From the NCBI GenBank assembly GCA_025716815.1, contig JAIXMN010000005.1:1612001-1676000 (forward strand): DNA of 64,000 nucleotides, given 5' to 3'. The notes below the pieces were generated by a model. That model was given only the letters and a program-made list of their open reading frames with translations, made no database searches and was not told the origin of the DNA. The DNA is from Dichotomocladium elegans (taxonomy: Eukaryota > Mucoromycota > Mucoromycetes > Mucorales > Lichtheimiaceae). Shown piece after piece: positions 34,800-45,658 of this stretch (position 1 is its first letter; each line of letters begins with the position of its first letter). The position numbers were made by a program, and so were the translations under genes.

Positions 34800-35830
34800 T
34801 CATTCCCCTAAGTTAACTAAGCACATATGAGAATGAGAAACGAAACCTTCGAAATCGCTCAGCTTTAAGCTGTTGGATGTCTCGCTGATCTGTGTTATCA
34901 ACGTCTCGCTTTCCAAGAACCTATTGCATTTAACTTTGCCCTTGACCACTGACCAAAACTGCTCAATAGAATTGAGTTCAGGCGAGTATGGTGAAAGATA
35001 AGCACATCGATATTCTCGAGACTCGATGTATTTAGAGATATCTACAGCCTTATTGATAGGTACATCATCCATTACCAAATAATGGCCCTTCATATGTTCA
35101 TTCTTACTCATTTCATACATGGTAGCTTTAAAGAAGCCGAGATAATGTCCAGTTACAGTTCCTCTGCTTGTAACTTCAGACTGATCCGCCCCACTTTCTT
35201 TTCTTAGTTTGTGGCTGCGGGAGTCTCAAGCTACATTTACTGATACCGGATGCTGAGATTGCTCCCAAGATTGTAGTTGACTTTACTCTTGTCTTTGGCG
35301 CTGTAACCGCTGCAGGAGTCCCTTACTTGGACCATAGCATGCTGCGCTTCATGTTAATATAGAATCCTGACCCATCAAGGAAAACACAGTTTTTTCTAAA
35401 GCCAATGTGAGTCATGTCGCGTCGGCGCACCCAATCAAGACGCCCTTGGGTTTTTGCATCACTATTCCTCCCTACAGGCTGGAACCGAGCCTTTTTCAGT
35501 GGCACGTTGCATTCATTTTTTTTTTTATAAATCGATAGAGCGTGATCTTTGGTATTTTAAGACCCTCTAAAGTCTGGAGCAATTGCTCCATCAGTTAGTC
35601 GCTCTAGGATAATTGACGGATTCTCAACAACCCATAAAAATAGCACTCTTATGCTCTTCGTTAAGAATACATGAACGACCTCTGCCTCTACGTTTCTTCA
35701 AAATGCTGTCAGGGTCCTTTTCGTAGTGTGATGCGCTTCGCTGACTTTGACTGAACATGGATTCCTAGCTGTTTTGCAGCAGCTGATGCACTCACGACCT
35801 TCTCAAAACGTCAGTTTTAAGAATCAGACC
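34800..35830 (-). pseudogene. Tc1/mariner-like DDE transposase, broken copy
   Basis: The minus strand carries the catalytic core of a Tc1-like transposase. FLDGSGFYINMKRSMLW contains the first Asp (35400-35330 area), HYLVMDDVPINKAVDISKY the second, and LSPYSPELNSIEQFWSVVKGKVK the Glu. There are 34 residues between the second Asp and the Glu, the DD34E spacing of Tc1. The C-terminal part is an open 106-aa frame ending at 34800. Upstream pieces lie in several frames with stops between them, and the N-terminal DNA-binding part near 35500-35830 is hardly recognisable. Clearly dead as it stands. Its end is only about 80 bp from the end of the Fanzor relic, in opposite orientation, so the two may have formed one element. 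Confidence 0.85.
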
Positions 35831-35899
35831 TTATCTTAGCAGGTGTACATTGTGTAGCCGTGCTTAAATTCTGCTCCTTTCATATGTATCCTTTCGCTT

Positions 35900-36262
35900 G
35901 GGGGATATTTGTAGCAACAAGATCAGGGTGAACCCCTGCAAGATAGGCTATGCAGATATTCCGCGTGAGAACAAAACGGATTGTAGAGAGCACATTTTCT
36001 CACCAACGACATGACCTTGCCCATCTTTGTAAAAAGAATAGGTTGCGCATTTCAGAATGCAAAATGTGTATAAAAGAAAAGGGGGTTCAATAAGCCAAAA
36101 AGCTGAGCAACATTTATGGAGATGGACTCGGCAAGCTTTCTTTTGCGACATTTTTCGCCGTGCATGCGACATTTACTTTGGGCAAAACCCAACTTCTATG
36201 TTTATAATTTGAGACTTCAGGCTAAGGCGCGACTTTAATTTTGGGAAAACGGATGTATGTAC
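35900..36262 (+). repeat. Dispersed repeat R1, copy B
   Basis: Matches copy C (minus strand, 50981-51372) in order: GTAGCAACAA, CCTGCAAGATA.GCTA, ATTTTCTCA..CGACAT, AAAATGTGTATA, GCGACATTTT, and GCGACTTTAATTTTGGGAAA with GTATGTA. The part from 36051 onward also matches copy A. It contains no intact ORF and begins just beyond the Tc1 relic. Confidence 0.6.
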
Positions 36263-37084
36263 TGCACGCACCATCCCATTCACCAAACCCCCTCCCCAAC
36301 CAGATTGGGAATCCAAGAATGGTCGAACTGCAGACGCTCGTGCAAAAATGAGCAGATAGGGGCCCATCTTTGTGGTGTTTTGGGTCACTCGGTTTGATTT
36401 GAATGGGGAGACTGATAACAACGCTGTGTGGAATGCTCATTGAAGTCACGTCTAAAGCTGTTTGCTGTCGGGAAGGTTGGAGCAAAGGCAGGACATGATG
36501 TTCGGTTGTTGGCTGCATTCTGTATACGACAAAAGAAAAGAGCACCCTGTCGAATGCAATGGAGCAAACGGATTAATAGATCCATAGGAATTGTTAGATG
36601 GGATGCCATGTGTATGCGCGCGTCTAAAATGAAGCAAAAAAGAGACTATGTCCGTAAAATAAAGATGCACGCGTGGCGCCCGCCCCGACTTGACAGTGCA
36701 GCATGTGAATCTCTGTGTAACATGGCCCGCAGGTTGCACAGCATGATCCTATGTCAAACTAGGAAAAAAAAAGAATTATTTATTGGGCTTGCCTTAGTGC
36801 ATACAACAAAGAGCCAAATGAGTACAACTAGAAAATAAAAAACACAACATAAGCAAACGGAGGGAGAATTCAAATGGAGGATGGCGGATATGGGCAAAAG
36901 AGCAGCACCAATAGGAGCAATATCAGCAGCAGGAGGTGGAGGCGAGAAGGGCAAAAAGGGGACACGGGGATACTTTCTGCTCGGCCCATGGCATGGCATG
37001 GCACGGCATGGCGTGAGGTAATGTGGGATAGGGTGAGGCAGGGAAAGTCGGGGTGAGGTGAAATTAGGGAAGATCGCAAGTCGA
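36263..37084. other. Intergenic between R1 copy B and the NT5C-like gene
   Basis: About 820 bp. The right part next to 37085 must contain the 3' UTR and terminator of the NT5C-like gene. The ORFs here are not convincing. Confidence 0.45.
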
Positions 37085-38056
37085 TCAGTAGTAGGAATAC
37101 GCGTCTTCGTCATCTTCCGACATCTCAACCTCGATGGTCTCGTATTCGTAGCCTCTCTGGAATGGATGCATGTCTTCTTCATCATCCTCCTCCTCCTCCT
37201 CATTCTCGAGATCTTGGGGAAAGTAGCAGTTGCGTAATGGGCTGCGGGGTTTCGGGAAGTAGTCCATGATATCCTTCCAGCTGTAGGCCCTTGTGACATT
37301 GTGTGGCAGGGCCGCTGCCGGGTGCTGATAGAGCTGTTTTGACATGGCCGTCAAGGTCTTTTTGTATGCCGGGCGAATGTGATTCCAGCGGTATTGGCCC
37401 TTGCGATCATACAGGAGGACCTCGATCCCCAGCGATGCACAATCGAGGGCATGATCCAGGCTGTCATCGATGAGAACATCGACGCCAATCTCTTGGCAGA
37501 TTACGGATTTGGGTTTTGAGATGTACTCCAGCTGCTCTGCGTCTGTGAGGTTAAGGTTGCAAAAGTAGATGCTGTCGAAGATCCCTAGATCGATTAAAAG
37601 GGGGGGAGAGTAAGTGAGTGAGTGGATGAGTTTGCGTTGGGCGGGAAAAAGGTAGGGCGAATAAACAAATAAATAATAATATCCCGTACCTGGATAATGC
37701 TTATCGACAAATTTTTTGGTTTCTTCGGCAATGAACTGTTGCCGAGACGTGATGATAACCAATGTAAATTTTCGCTTCTTGAGCATTTTCAATGCCTCGA
37801 GAGCAAAATCGTGGATGGGCTGGATGCGCTCAAATTGGGAGCTTTCGTAGAATTCGCGCACCTTGAGGCGGGCCTCCTCGGGTGAACCGCCCCATATAGT
37901 ATGATAATCGTGGTGGGTGTCAAAGTCGGCCGGGGTGAGACAGGTGTCGTACACTGAATTGTGCCACTCTATCATGGCCTCGAGAGTATGTGCCAGTGTT
38001 TGATCAAGGTCCACTGCGATGGTCTTGTGTTCTGGTTTCCGGAAAATCATGGGCAT
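37085..38056 (-). CDS. NT5C-type HAD phosphatase (5'(3')-deoxyribonucleotidase-like)
   Basis: 288-aa protein from two exons, 38056-37690 and 37584-37085. The intron 37689-37585 (GTACGG...TCTAG, 105 nt) is a multiple of three, so the unspliced frame is also open; splicing restores HYPGIFDSIYFCN. HAD motifs are all present: motif I VDLDQTLAHT (residues 15-24; DxDxT), motif II LVIITSR, a conserved Lys region (SKPKSVICQEIG), and motif IV VLIDDSLDHALDCASLGI followed by VLLYDRKGQYRWN. The IDDSL..A.DCA..GI.VLL..WN signature is typical of the NT5C family, which removes phosphate from (deoxy)nucleoside monophosphates. The tail is acidic (EEEEEDDEED) and ends SEDDEDAYSYY. The natural substrate cannot be told from sequence; another small phosphate ester is possible. 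Confidence 0.85.
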   Translation of the reverse strand: MPMIFRKPEHKTIAVDLDQTLAHTLEAMIEWHNSVYDTCLTPADFDTHHDYHTIWGGSPEEARLKVREFYESSQFERIQPIHDFALEALKMLKKRKFTLVIITSRQQFIAEETKKFVDKHYPGTGYYYLFVYSPYLFPAQRKLIHSLTYSPPLLIDLGIFDSIYFCNLNLTDAEQLEYISKPKSVICQEIGVDVLIDDSLDHALDCASLGIEVLLYDRKGQYRWNHIRPAYKKTLTAMSKQLYQHPAAALPHNVTRAYSWKDIMDYFPKPRSPLRNCYFPQDLENEEEEEDDEEDMHPFQRGYEYETIEVEMSEDDEDAYSYY

Positions 38057-39652
38057 TGTATGTGCTTATTTTTTGGGGGTGGCAAGAGGGAGATGGGGAA
38101 AAGAAAAATGGAAAGAAGAGGCAGAGAGAGACACAGAGGCAAGAGAGCGAGAAGAATGTATAAATGCGGGGTTTCCTGAATTTTTTTTTTATGTGCAGAA
38201 GGAAACAAGCGGTCGTTCGTTGGCTGCGTTCTGGAAGGCTTAATGCTGAGTTTTTTCTTTTTTTGGGCGGTGGAGGAAGGGGGATGAGGTTGCTTCAAAA
38301 ACAGAAGAGAACCACGAGTGGAAGAGACAACAGGGTAGTAAGCCCAAGCTGGACGAAGAGGATAGATTCATACAATCTAAAAACAGCCGTGCCACCATTC
38401 CCTGCAGTAGGATGTTGTGTAAACCCCCGTCCTCCCACTTGTAATATCATTTTCAACACCCACCCCCCATTCGGCCGTCTAGCCGAATGATGCTCGCTCC
38501 TCCCCCCCCCCTTTGCTCCCCTTTAGTCCATCCTTGATGTTTTTTCGTTTACAAAAAAATAAGAGCGATAACCCTTTATACGTGAGTAACCGATAATCAC
38601 CCCTTTCCCGCTTGTGAATCGTTGTCCTTCTGTGACGTGAAGGAAAAGCGCAATGGGCGTGTGCATGCTGAGGCGGGTGAATGAGTGAGGGCCCGGGATG
38701 TTTCCATTTTCACCAAATGTGGACCCAGTAACATCGAAAACAGACATGTTGCTGCAGATCCTCTTTTTTCTTTCTTGATCGGCATTGCTCTCAGACAAAT
38801 ACGGACGGATGCAAAGATCATCTGTGTCGGTTCTATGGCTAATCTTTTCATTATTATTATTATTATTATATCAATACGAAACGAAAAGGGTTCGTTTATT
38901 CATTCAGCAACTTATTGTGGCAAATCCCCTATCCAGCAACACACATCCCCTTCCCCCACCCCCCAACTCCCACCCGGCCATCGCCGCCGCCGTCTCTCCT
39001 GTTGCTGTTGCTCCTGTTGCTGCTGCCGCAGTTCACCTGTCCTATTTATAATCCACTCCTATTGGTCTTTCTGCAACCGCAGTCGTCATATAGGTAACAG
39101 CATCATTTGATGTTTTGTTCATTTATGTACTTTATGCATGACTAATAAGCATCTTCCCTGTTTTTCTCCACGCTCCAGGCTGTCTGTGATCGAGTGCACT
39201 GAAAAGCGCGCGTTTCGTGGGAAACGCATGATGTGCAAGCAGCAGCAGAATTGTAAAGGTAGACGGTCACCCTTTCTCCTTGAACCTGTCATGCCTCTAC
39301 TGGCGAGAAGCAATGGCAACGGATGCCGGGATGCCGATGTCACGGAGAACGAAGAGAATAAGGATTATTATTTTTAGTATCCCAGGGGCTACTGGTCATG
39401 TAAAAGGAAGCAGAGTGAAGGCCATTGCTGTCGCTCTTGTTCAATGTGAGTGGATCTAGAAAAAATACATTCCAGGTGGTACCGTATATTTTCGTGCACC
39501 CATACCACACCCACGCCCACATGTATCCAGAATACTTGGAGATAGGAGAAATAAACCAGAAAGGAAGAGTTTGTTGAATTAAAAAAAAACCTGCCATGAT
39601 GTCCATTTACCACTGACTTTATCTTATTTATCAATGAGAGCCATACTTCTTC
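38057..39652. other. Intergenic: NT5C-like promoter and BuGZ 3' region
   Basis: About 1.6 kb. It has a purine-rich strand next to the NT5C-like start, C-runs near 38500, a (TTA)n run at 38851-38871 and a TTGCTG-rich stretch near 39000. ORFs such as 38685-39110 are low complexity. No gene supported. Confidence 0.45.
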
Positions 39653-41181
39653 TCAAGCCACGAGAGCAACACGATGTTTCTCCAACATTGCTCGGCGCTC
39701 CTCCTAGATAGCATCGCAATTAATACACTTCAATGTACATACTACTGTCCATTTCCATCCCTTCCTCCGTGTTCCTGGGCTTCTGTCTATTTATCCCTTA
39801 CTATCTAAACTTACCGGTGACGTTTCATTGTCGCTATAGATAAGAACTGTCTTGCTTGCTTTTTTCTTGCTGCTGCCATCTGTTGCTGCTGCACCAGACG
39901 TTGCCGTTGTCGTCATCGCCGTAGTAGATGCAGTAGTCAATGGAACAGTACCTTCTCCTTCAGCTGCTGCCACTGCTGCAGCCGAATCAACCGACGTAGG
40001 AGCGCCAGCAGTACTATAATCGTATCCTGCTGCTGCTGCAGATGTAACTGTGTTTGCAGCAGCGGCAGTAGCAGGGGGATAATAGCTACCTTGAGGACCT
40101 GCCTGTGTAGGTTGTTGCGGTGGTCGATATCCCATTTCGGGTGATTGTCCTGCAGGATAACCTTGCTGCTGCTGCTGCTGCTGCTGTGCATACGGGGCAA
40201 TATAAGCAGCAGCAGGCGGCCGCTGGGCATCCCAAGGACTTGCTGCATACGGGGGGATGGGTGCACTACGTGCATTTGTTTTAGACAATAATGCGAGTTT
40301 AGAAAGGGAATTGATGGAATGCCATGTCTATGGGCCTATTCACATACCCAGGAGGCATTGGTGGCGGTCGATACGGATAGGGCTGACCTGGATACGTCTG
40401 ATAATATTGATTGTAGCCAGGATATGCCATACCTGCTGGGTTTTGTGCGTATCCACCATAGTATTGCTGCTGCTGATACACAGGAGCCGCACCAGGTGCG
40501 GCAGTGGCAGTCACTGCTGGGGCTGCACCAACCGTGCCAGGCGATGCACCTGCTTTGTGCAGTGCAAGTTGGGCTGCAATCTGTTCAGCTGTCAGTTCGC
40601 CAAACTGGGACGAACCTCCTCCTCCGCCTCCACGGGCACGTTTTGCTGCTTCTCCTCCCATCTTCCTTAGCTCGTAACTCTCCAAGTCTTCTGGCGGAAT
40701 GCCCTCCATGCCGAAAATCTCATGCTCCAGTGTATCACGTCCAGGCATTGCGTTCGGCACACTATTTGTGATTTGTCCCTCGCCATTAATGCTTCTAATA
40801 TCCCCACCTTTCCCTTCACCCACCACCTACGTTTTAATTTCGACTTTATGAACTTGCATGGCATGAACAGCCATACCACCTGCGGTTGCTATATATGCGT
40901 GCAAAATGCATTCAATGAATCATGTTTTTGTAAAAAAAAGAAACACTTACTTAAGCGCTTGTTGCACACTTCGCATTTGAAATGTTTTGCCTGATTGAAT
41001 GATATTTAGTATCAATGGCTTCCCTCTTTTATATAAACACAATCGAAAAAATTCCGCACACCAAAGGAAATGAAATCATCTCATTACTTACTCGTTGGTG
41101 TGTTACCAGCACTTTGTCATCTTCAAAGTCCTTCTCACAATACCAGCACCAAGGTCGAAAAGCCTTTCTCTTTTTGCCCAT
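39653..41181 (-). CDS. BuGZ/ZNF207-like zinc-finger protein
   Basis: Homologue of BuGZ (ZNF207), a Bub3-binding, microtubule-associated protein of the spindle and splicing machinery. The ATG at 41181 gives MGKKRKAFRPWCWYCEKDFEDDKVLVTHQ, the first C2H2 finger. After an intron comes AKHFKCEVCNKRL, and after another GGMAVHAMQVHKVEIKT, completing the second finger. Next is the diagnostic VPNAMPGRDTLEHEIFGMEGIPPEDL. The rest is low complexity: poly-Gly, Pro/Tyr-rich (YPGYNQYYQTYPGQPYPY), polyglutamine and Ala/Thr-rich. The last exon begins after CTAG near 39706 and gives EERRAMLEKHRVALVA, so DNETSP-EERRA forms a C-terminal motif that may be the Bub3-binding (GLEBS-like) element. Six or more exons; the inner ones were placed by motif continuity. 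Very sure of family, less of every boundary. Confidence 0.88.
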
Positions 41182-42738
41182 TATATACAAATGACGAAGG
41201 GGATGGATAGATTGTAAAAGAACGCACCAGCAAATTCGCGGAAATCCCAAAAATCAGAAACAGCCCTAATCATGACTGCTGATTGATCCTCGTAGTACAG
41301 CTTGCTCCGGTAGTCATTTGATGTAGCGTTAACAATGGCCTTCGGATTTTTATTTGTCTGAACGCTATTCAGAACACTATAAAAGATACACTTTTATTCA
41401 CCTGAGGAAAGGAGGTTCATGAACATTACAAAGGAAAATGCTGTTCGTTGGTAAGAACGGGAAGGTTTCTCTGAGAAAGTTTTTTTTTTTTTACCAAAGA
41501 CCGCTCTCCCCAAAAGACCATTCGCTTTCCGTGAAGATACAATAAATATGAAACTCGTCAATGCCATATGCTTCGGCAGAAAAATAAAATGCACGCAACC
41601 ATGCCAGCGACATGGTTTTGATGGGAGCTCCTGCAAGGACATCAAAGGATGAGAGTTCTTCTTTTTTAGATGAGCAGCACGCCATGATAGTGCATCATGC
41701 ACTAGCAGCCGATAGCATGTCTCATTGGAATTTTTCAGGTAAGCTCGTTGTTATCGTGTTAGATTAAAGCCGGTATTATGTGGCGTGGAGACTGGCGCTC
41801 TCGCATTGCATGACAGTACTTGTTTTTGTTTTGCACCCGTTGATGCATCCAGATGCCTGCATCGGAGGCCTGCGCTACGGATGAGATCATGAACTCTGCC
41901 GTTCGTGAAAGACCCAGATTCCTACGCTGATCATACCATTACTGGCGAACATGTTATCCAAAGTTGCTGAGAGACTTCCCATTGGTTTTCTACTCCATAT
42001 AGGCAAAGCGAGTTTCTTGAATCCATATTCCGGCTATTTCACACTGCTTGGTCGTTCTTCTCCTCCTATGGAGAATACACCAAGAAATATCTCATGTGTA
42101 TAGTACGTATTGGCAGAAAGCAGAGAAAAAGTTGCTATTGAGCAAGAGAAAAAAGCATGAATATACCTCCCCGATGAGTTTTTTTTTTTTTTTTAAAAAA
42201 AAAAGAAAGATTGCATAGGCTGCTTTCATTAATAGCAGAGCGTTATCCATACAAAGAGCTCTGTCATCTTCCACAGGCCCTTGCGGCTGCGGTTTGAGAC
42301 ACGCTTTTGATTCTCAATTCGTATCAGGCTCAATGTAAACGGTGCGCACAGACACCGGGCTATGAATCTAAAGCTGTCGCTACGATAAAGCTTAGGAGTA
42401 ATCCTGGATGAACAAACATGCACACTATCACTAGAGAAAACTCTCGACCCTTTGAGGTTCCAGTACTCATCTTTGCATCTCTCTTTTTTATATACGACAC
42501 GTCTTTTTGTAGTACGTATTAATTAAACTAGTCCACGTTGCTCTAATTCTTTCATTATCCCTTGAACTTCTTCAAAGAAATTTTGATTTCTTGAGCCCTT
42601 TTTTTTTTACCTCCATGTTCAAGGCACATAGTTTATAATGTAAGTCGCTGCCACTGCCGCCACCACCATCACAACCATGTTGACAGTAGCCAAATTACTC
42701 TAGGTTTACTTTTACAGATTCGTGTCTTTCTTCCTTTC
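41182..42738. other. Intergenic: BuGZ promoter side
   Basis: About 1.5 kb without a convincing gene. The ORF at 41394-41702 (minus) is not domain-like. It contains a T-run near 41480 and the T16A10 junction at 42179-42204. Confidence 0.45.
42179..42204. repeat. Oligo(dT)-oligo(dA) junction, T16A10
   Basis: Sixteen T followed by ten A, then GAAAG. Same design as 20961-20980 and 62818-62842. Confidence 0.8.
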
Positions 42739-43687
42739 CTAGTCCCAGATCAGCTGTCCCTGCTCGTTCAAGCTCGCCCTGCCGGTCGGGATCTTCGATG
42801 ATCCCGGCTGCTGCTTCGACTTCTTGCCCCATGGGGTATGTTTTCCCGCGCCTTTACTATAAAATTCTTCAATCCGTAATCGCTCAAGTTCCTTCTTGTG
42901 TTGCCGCAATCTCTGTGCCTGAAGTGCGTCTGCTGCCTCCTTAGCCTCTCGTCGTTTGATGGCCTTATTCTGGTTCGCCCGCTGTTTTTTCGTCAGTGGT
43001 TCGTTGCTGCTCATGCTCGACGACGGAGCTGGACGTGCTAACATATACACACACACACATACAAAGCAAACTTCCATGTCAGAAAATATCATTCCCTTTT
43101 CTAGACCACACCACCGATGAACCTGAAGATGCATTCTTCACTGGCACCGACTCCCATCCACGTTCATAGGGCACTTGCTGCCATGGCTCTTCTTCTGGTT
43201 CCTGGGTGATACGCATGACACGCGCGTATTTCGGTTCCCAATCCATATGCTCATCAACCTCGTCGCCGCCCCTTTGCTGCTGCACAGAAGCATCCTGTTT
43301 CGCCAGTGGAGATCCTAGTGGCATGTGCGATTGGGATGGCGGAGCTGCGGCCTGTGCTTTCGTGTTGGTTGGCTGCTTCTTCGTCTTCGAGGGTCCTGAA
43401 TGTGCGGAAGTAGTTGCAGCGACAGGTTCGCGAGGGGCCAGCTTCGCGTCATTGGAATTCGCTTCGGTCAATGGTGTTGCATTGGATGCTGATTGCGGCG
43501 GTGCTGCTTCTGGGTTAGCTGCAGCATCCGCTGCCACTGCCGGTCTATTGACTTTTGATTTCTTCTTTTTCTTTTTCGACTTCTTCGCTGTCGAGGATGC
43601 AGGTAGATTATTATTCTGTCGGAAGAGATAAATAACAACTACCGGAAGAAGTAGAACACTCAGAAGTCCTAGCGCCTGGTACATCAT
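42739..43687 (-). CDS. Membrane-anchored basic/coiled-coil protein, unknown function
   Basis: 287-aa protein from two exons, 43687-43123 and 43037-42739. The intron 43122-43038 (GTTCAT...GTTAG, 85 nt) joins NASS to ARPAPSSSMSSNEPL in phase. The N-terminus is a signal anchor (MMYQALGLLSVLLLPVVVIYLF) followed by a lysine block (KKSKKKKKKSK). A disordered Ala/Pro/Ser/Thr-rich region comes next, then an acidic/Trp segment (HMDWEPKYARVM, EPWQQVPYERGWESV). The C-terminal helix is highly charged (KAIKRREAKEAADALQAQR, RQHKKELERLRIEE), and the end is ASLNEQGQLIWD. The anchor-linker-WE motif-coiled coil layout resembles uncharacterised fungal ER-anchored proteins; I cannot name it. The start could be either of two adjacent ATGs. 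Confidence 0.75.
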
Positions 43688-45043
43688 TTGGTCTGAAGTT
43701 GGGTTTCGAAAAGGGGGGGAGGGGCGAGAAACTTGGCTGTGAGCGGTGCGTTGTCCTTTTCTGGGGGAGGGGTGCATAGCGCTCGGATACTTTTTTCTTT
43801 CTCCGTTGGCCAATAATAGTTCAATATTGCATCCTCTTTTAGCTCGAATACTAGACCAGTGCCTCTCCTTCGTTTGCAAGCCAATGGATGATTATAAGAA
43901 AGGCAGACCAGATGGAAGTTGCGAATCGATTTTCATTAGAATGTATGGTTTTACAGCATATCCCTACCTTTTGTCAATGACATTGCATAAAATGGACTGT
44001 ATATCAATAAAGGCAACAGAATAAGCCCGTGCGAGGAACTGGCATTATATTCAATTACGAGAAAAGTTATGTTGCATGTGTTCGTAGAACTACAAGCATC
44101 CGCTGAGAAAGATATCTTGTCCTGGCTCCAACGTGGAAAGCGTGTTAGGATGATCACGTCATGAACCAGGCTCCACGCTGTGCAAAAAAAACCCCTCAAG
44201 GTTGAAGACCAATTGGGGATCGATATTATATCGAAACATCGCATACATAGGATAATCCAAGTTTCCTCGTGTTTAACCAGATCAATAGCATCGAGGCTTA
44301 TCGACCCGAGTGCTAGAAAAAAAAAAGATGATACATACGCACTCGAGAAATCAATAGCAGAGATTGTTGAACAGAAAACAGAGGAGCGGGATTCCTATCA
44401 TCCAACAAGACACAGACTTTGATCCGATGAAAGATGACAAGGATATCACTGTAACTACGTACCAAAACCATAGCCCGATTGCACTACACGTGTTGCACTG
44501 ATGCAAGTTGTATGTATGTACCCAGCTTCTGATACGGGCCATACGCCATCAATTCCATTTTATGGATATTTCAACTGGTCGTAGCGTTCGTGTGGAATAT
44601 ACAATACGAATCGTATCAAGTCGGCGTAAAACCCGGCAACGAAATTTCGGGAGGACGCACACCCATCGTCAAAATATACAATATTCTATAGAACATGTTG
44701 GAACAGCTTCGCTCCGAGGAGAGCGGGTGGTACTACACACAAAGTGGCTTGATCTTTTTGTATGTATGGTCTAATAAACAATGATATTGCACCATTGCAG
44801 TGGTATCGTTTGATATTTGAAAGTGAGGCAGGTGTCCTTATCAAAGATGATCTGGACGTTTTCCTTGAGGAACTGTTGTGTGGAAAACCAAAGAATTCAA
44901 AAATCATGGGCGTGTCTGCCCATCGAATAACCCTATGAATGCCTGTTGTAAAAAAAAAAAACTGTTCAAGATAGGCGGAGGGGAATGCCACGGGAAACTC
45001 TCTCTCATCCCTTAACCGTCCGATGAGAGGAGTCGTAGAAGAA
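43688..45043. other. Intergenic
   Basis: About 1.35 kb. Near 43688 it must carry the promoter of the membrane-anchored gene. Short ORFs are not convincing. Confidence 0.4.
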
Positions 45044-45376
45044 TCACCGTGGGGAAAACATTTGTACCTCAGCTCCTTGGGAATATCTGTCTCCCCCCCG
45101 ACACACCTTAGTGTAGCCCGTGCGATGCTCTTTCTCCCCCCTCCCCCCTCCCGACTCCGCATCACCCCCCACGACAGGGTCAAGTAATACTTCCTCGGGG
45201 CAATCTACTATTTTGGCGATTCCCGTTGTCCCCGTCGGTTCCGCTTTTGTATCTCTGGGGAAGAGGATATCTCGGAGCACATGACCAGCAGTGATCAATC
45301 CATGTGCTTGCGAAAAAAGTACTGCTGCTATAATGAAAGTTCCCAACAAGAATGCAAAATGGGTGGAAGATACCAA
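45044..45376 (-). CDS. Possible small secreted protein
   Basis: 110-aa ORF whose first 26 residues look like a cleavable signal peptide: MVSSTHFAFLLGTFIIAAVLFSQAHG, with cleavage likely after AHG. The mature part (LITAGHVLRDILFPRDTKAE, IAKIVDCPEEVLLDPVVGG) becomes low complexity and basic after about residue 70, which suggests the real gene may splice out of this frame. No downstream exon could be fixed. It lies some 280 bp upstream of the ATG7 3' end on the same strand. No family recognised. Confidence 0.35.
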   Translation of the reverse strand: MVSSTHFAFLLGTFIIAAVLFSQAHGLITAGHVLRDILFPRDTKAEPTGTTGIAKIVDCPEEVLLDPVVGGDAESGGGRGEKEHRTGYTKVCRGGDRYSQGAEVQMFSPR

Positions 45377-45658
45377 CGCAAAATCTAATCAATTGTGAGA
45401 AATGACTGGAACTTACTATGTACGAATCCCGTATTTGCGCGATTTCTACTGAATAAGCCTTTTAAATTTACACTGCTTTCAACTGGGAATCAATAAGATA
45501 TTTGTGTTCGTGATTCCATATTCTGAAATTCTTCATCAAAAGCAGAACACACCTTTCGGCTTAACTCCATGCCTTTCATCTATATAATGTTTTATTGCAG
45601 GAGCAATATTTTCTCTTAGTTTACAATATCTGCAACGAAGAATGCCCCTTCTCTAGCC

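Larger units (their letters stand above)
31989..35830. mobile_element. Candidate composite element: Fanzor (+) with Tc1-like transposase (-)
   Basis: A Fanzor relic and a Tc1-like transposase relic face each other tail to tail. CAGTGG-type terminal sequences and direct repeats lie to the left, and repeat R1 lies to the right. Fanzors are known to be carried by Tc1/mariner and other eukaryotic transposons, so a shared element is plausible. Outer inverted repeats that match each other were not found by eye; the grouping is inference. Confidence 0.45.

Noticed and set aside
38685..39110. 141-aa plus-strand ORF
   Set aside because: Low-complexity translation (Ile, Pro, Cys runs from simple repeats) and no splice partners.
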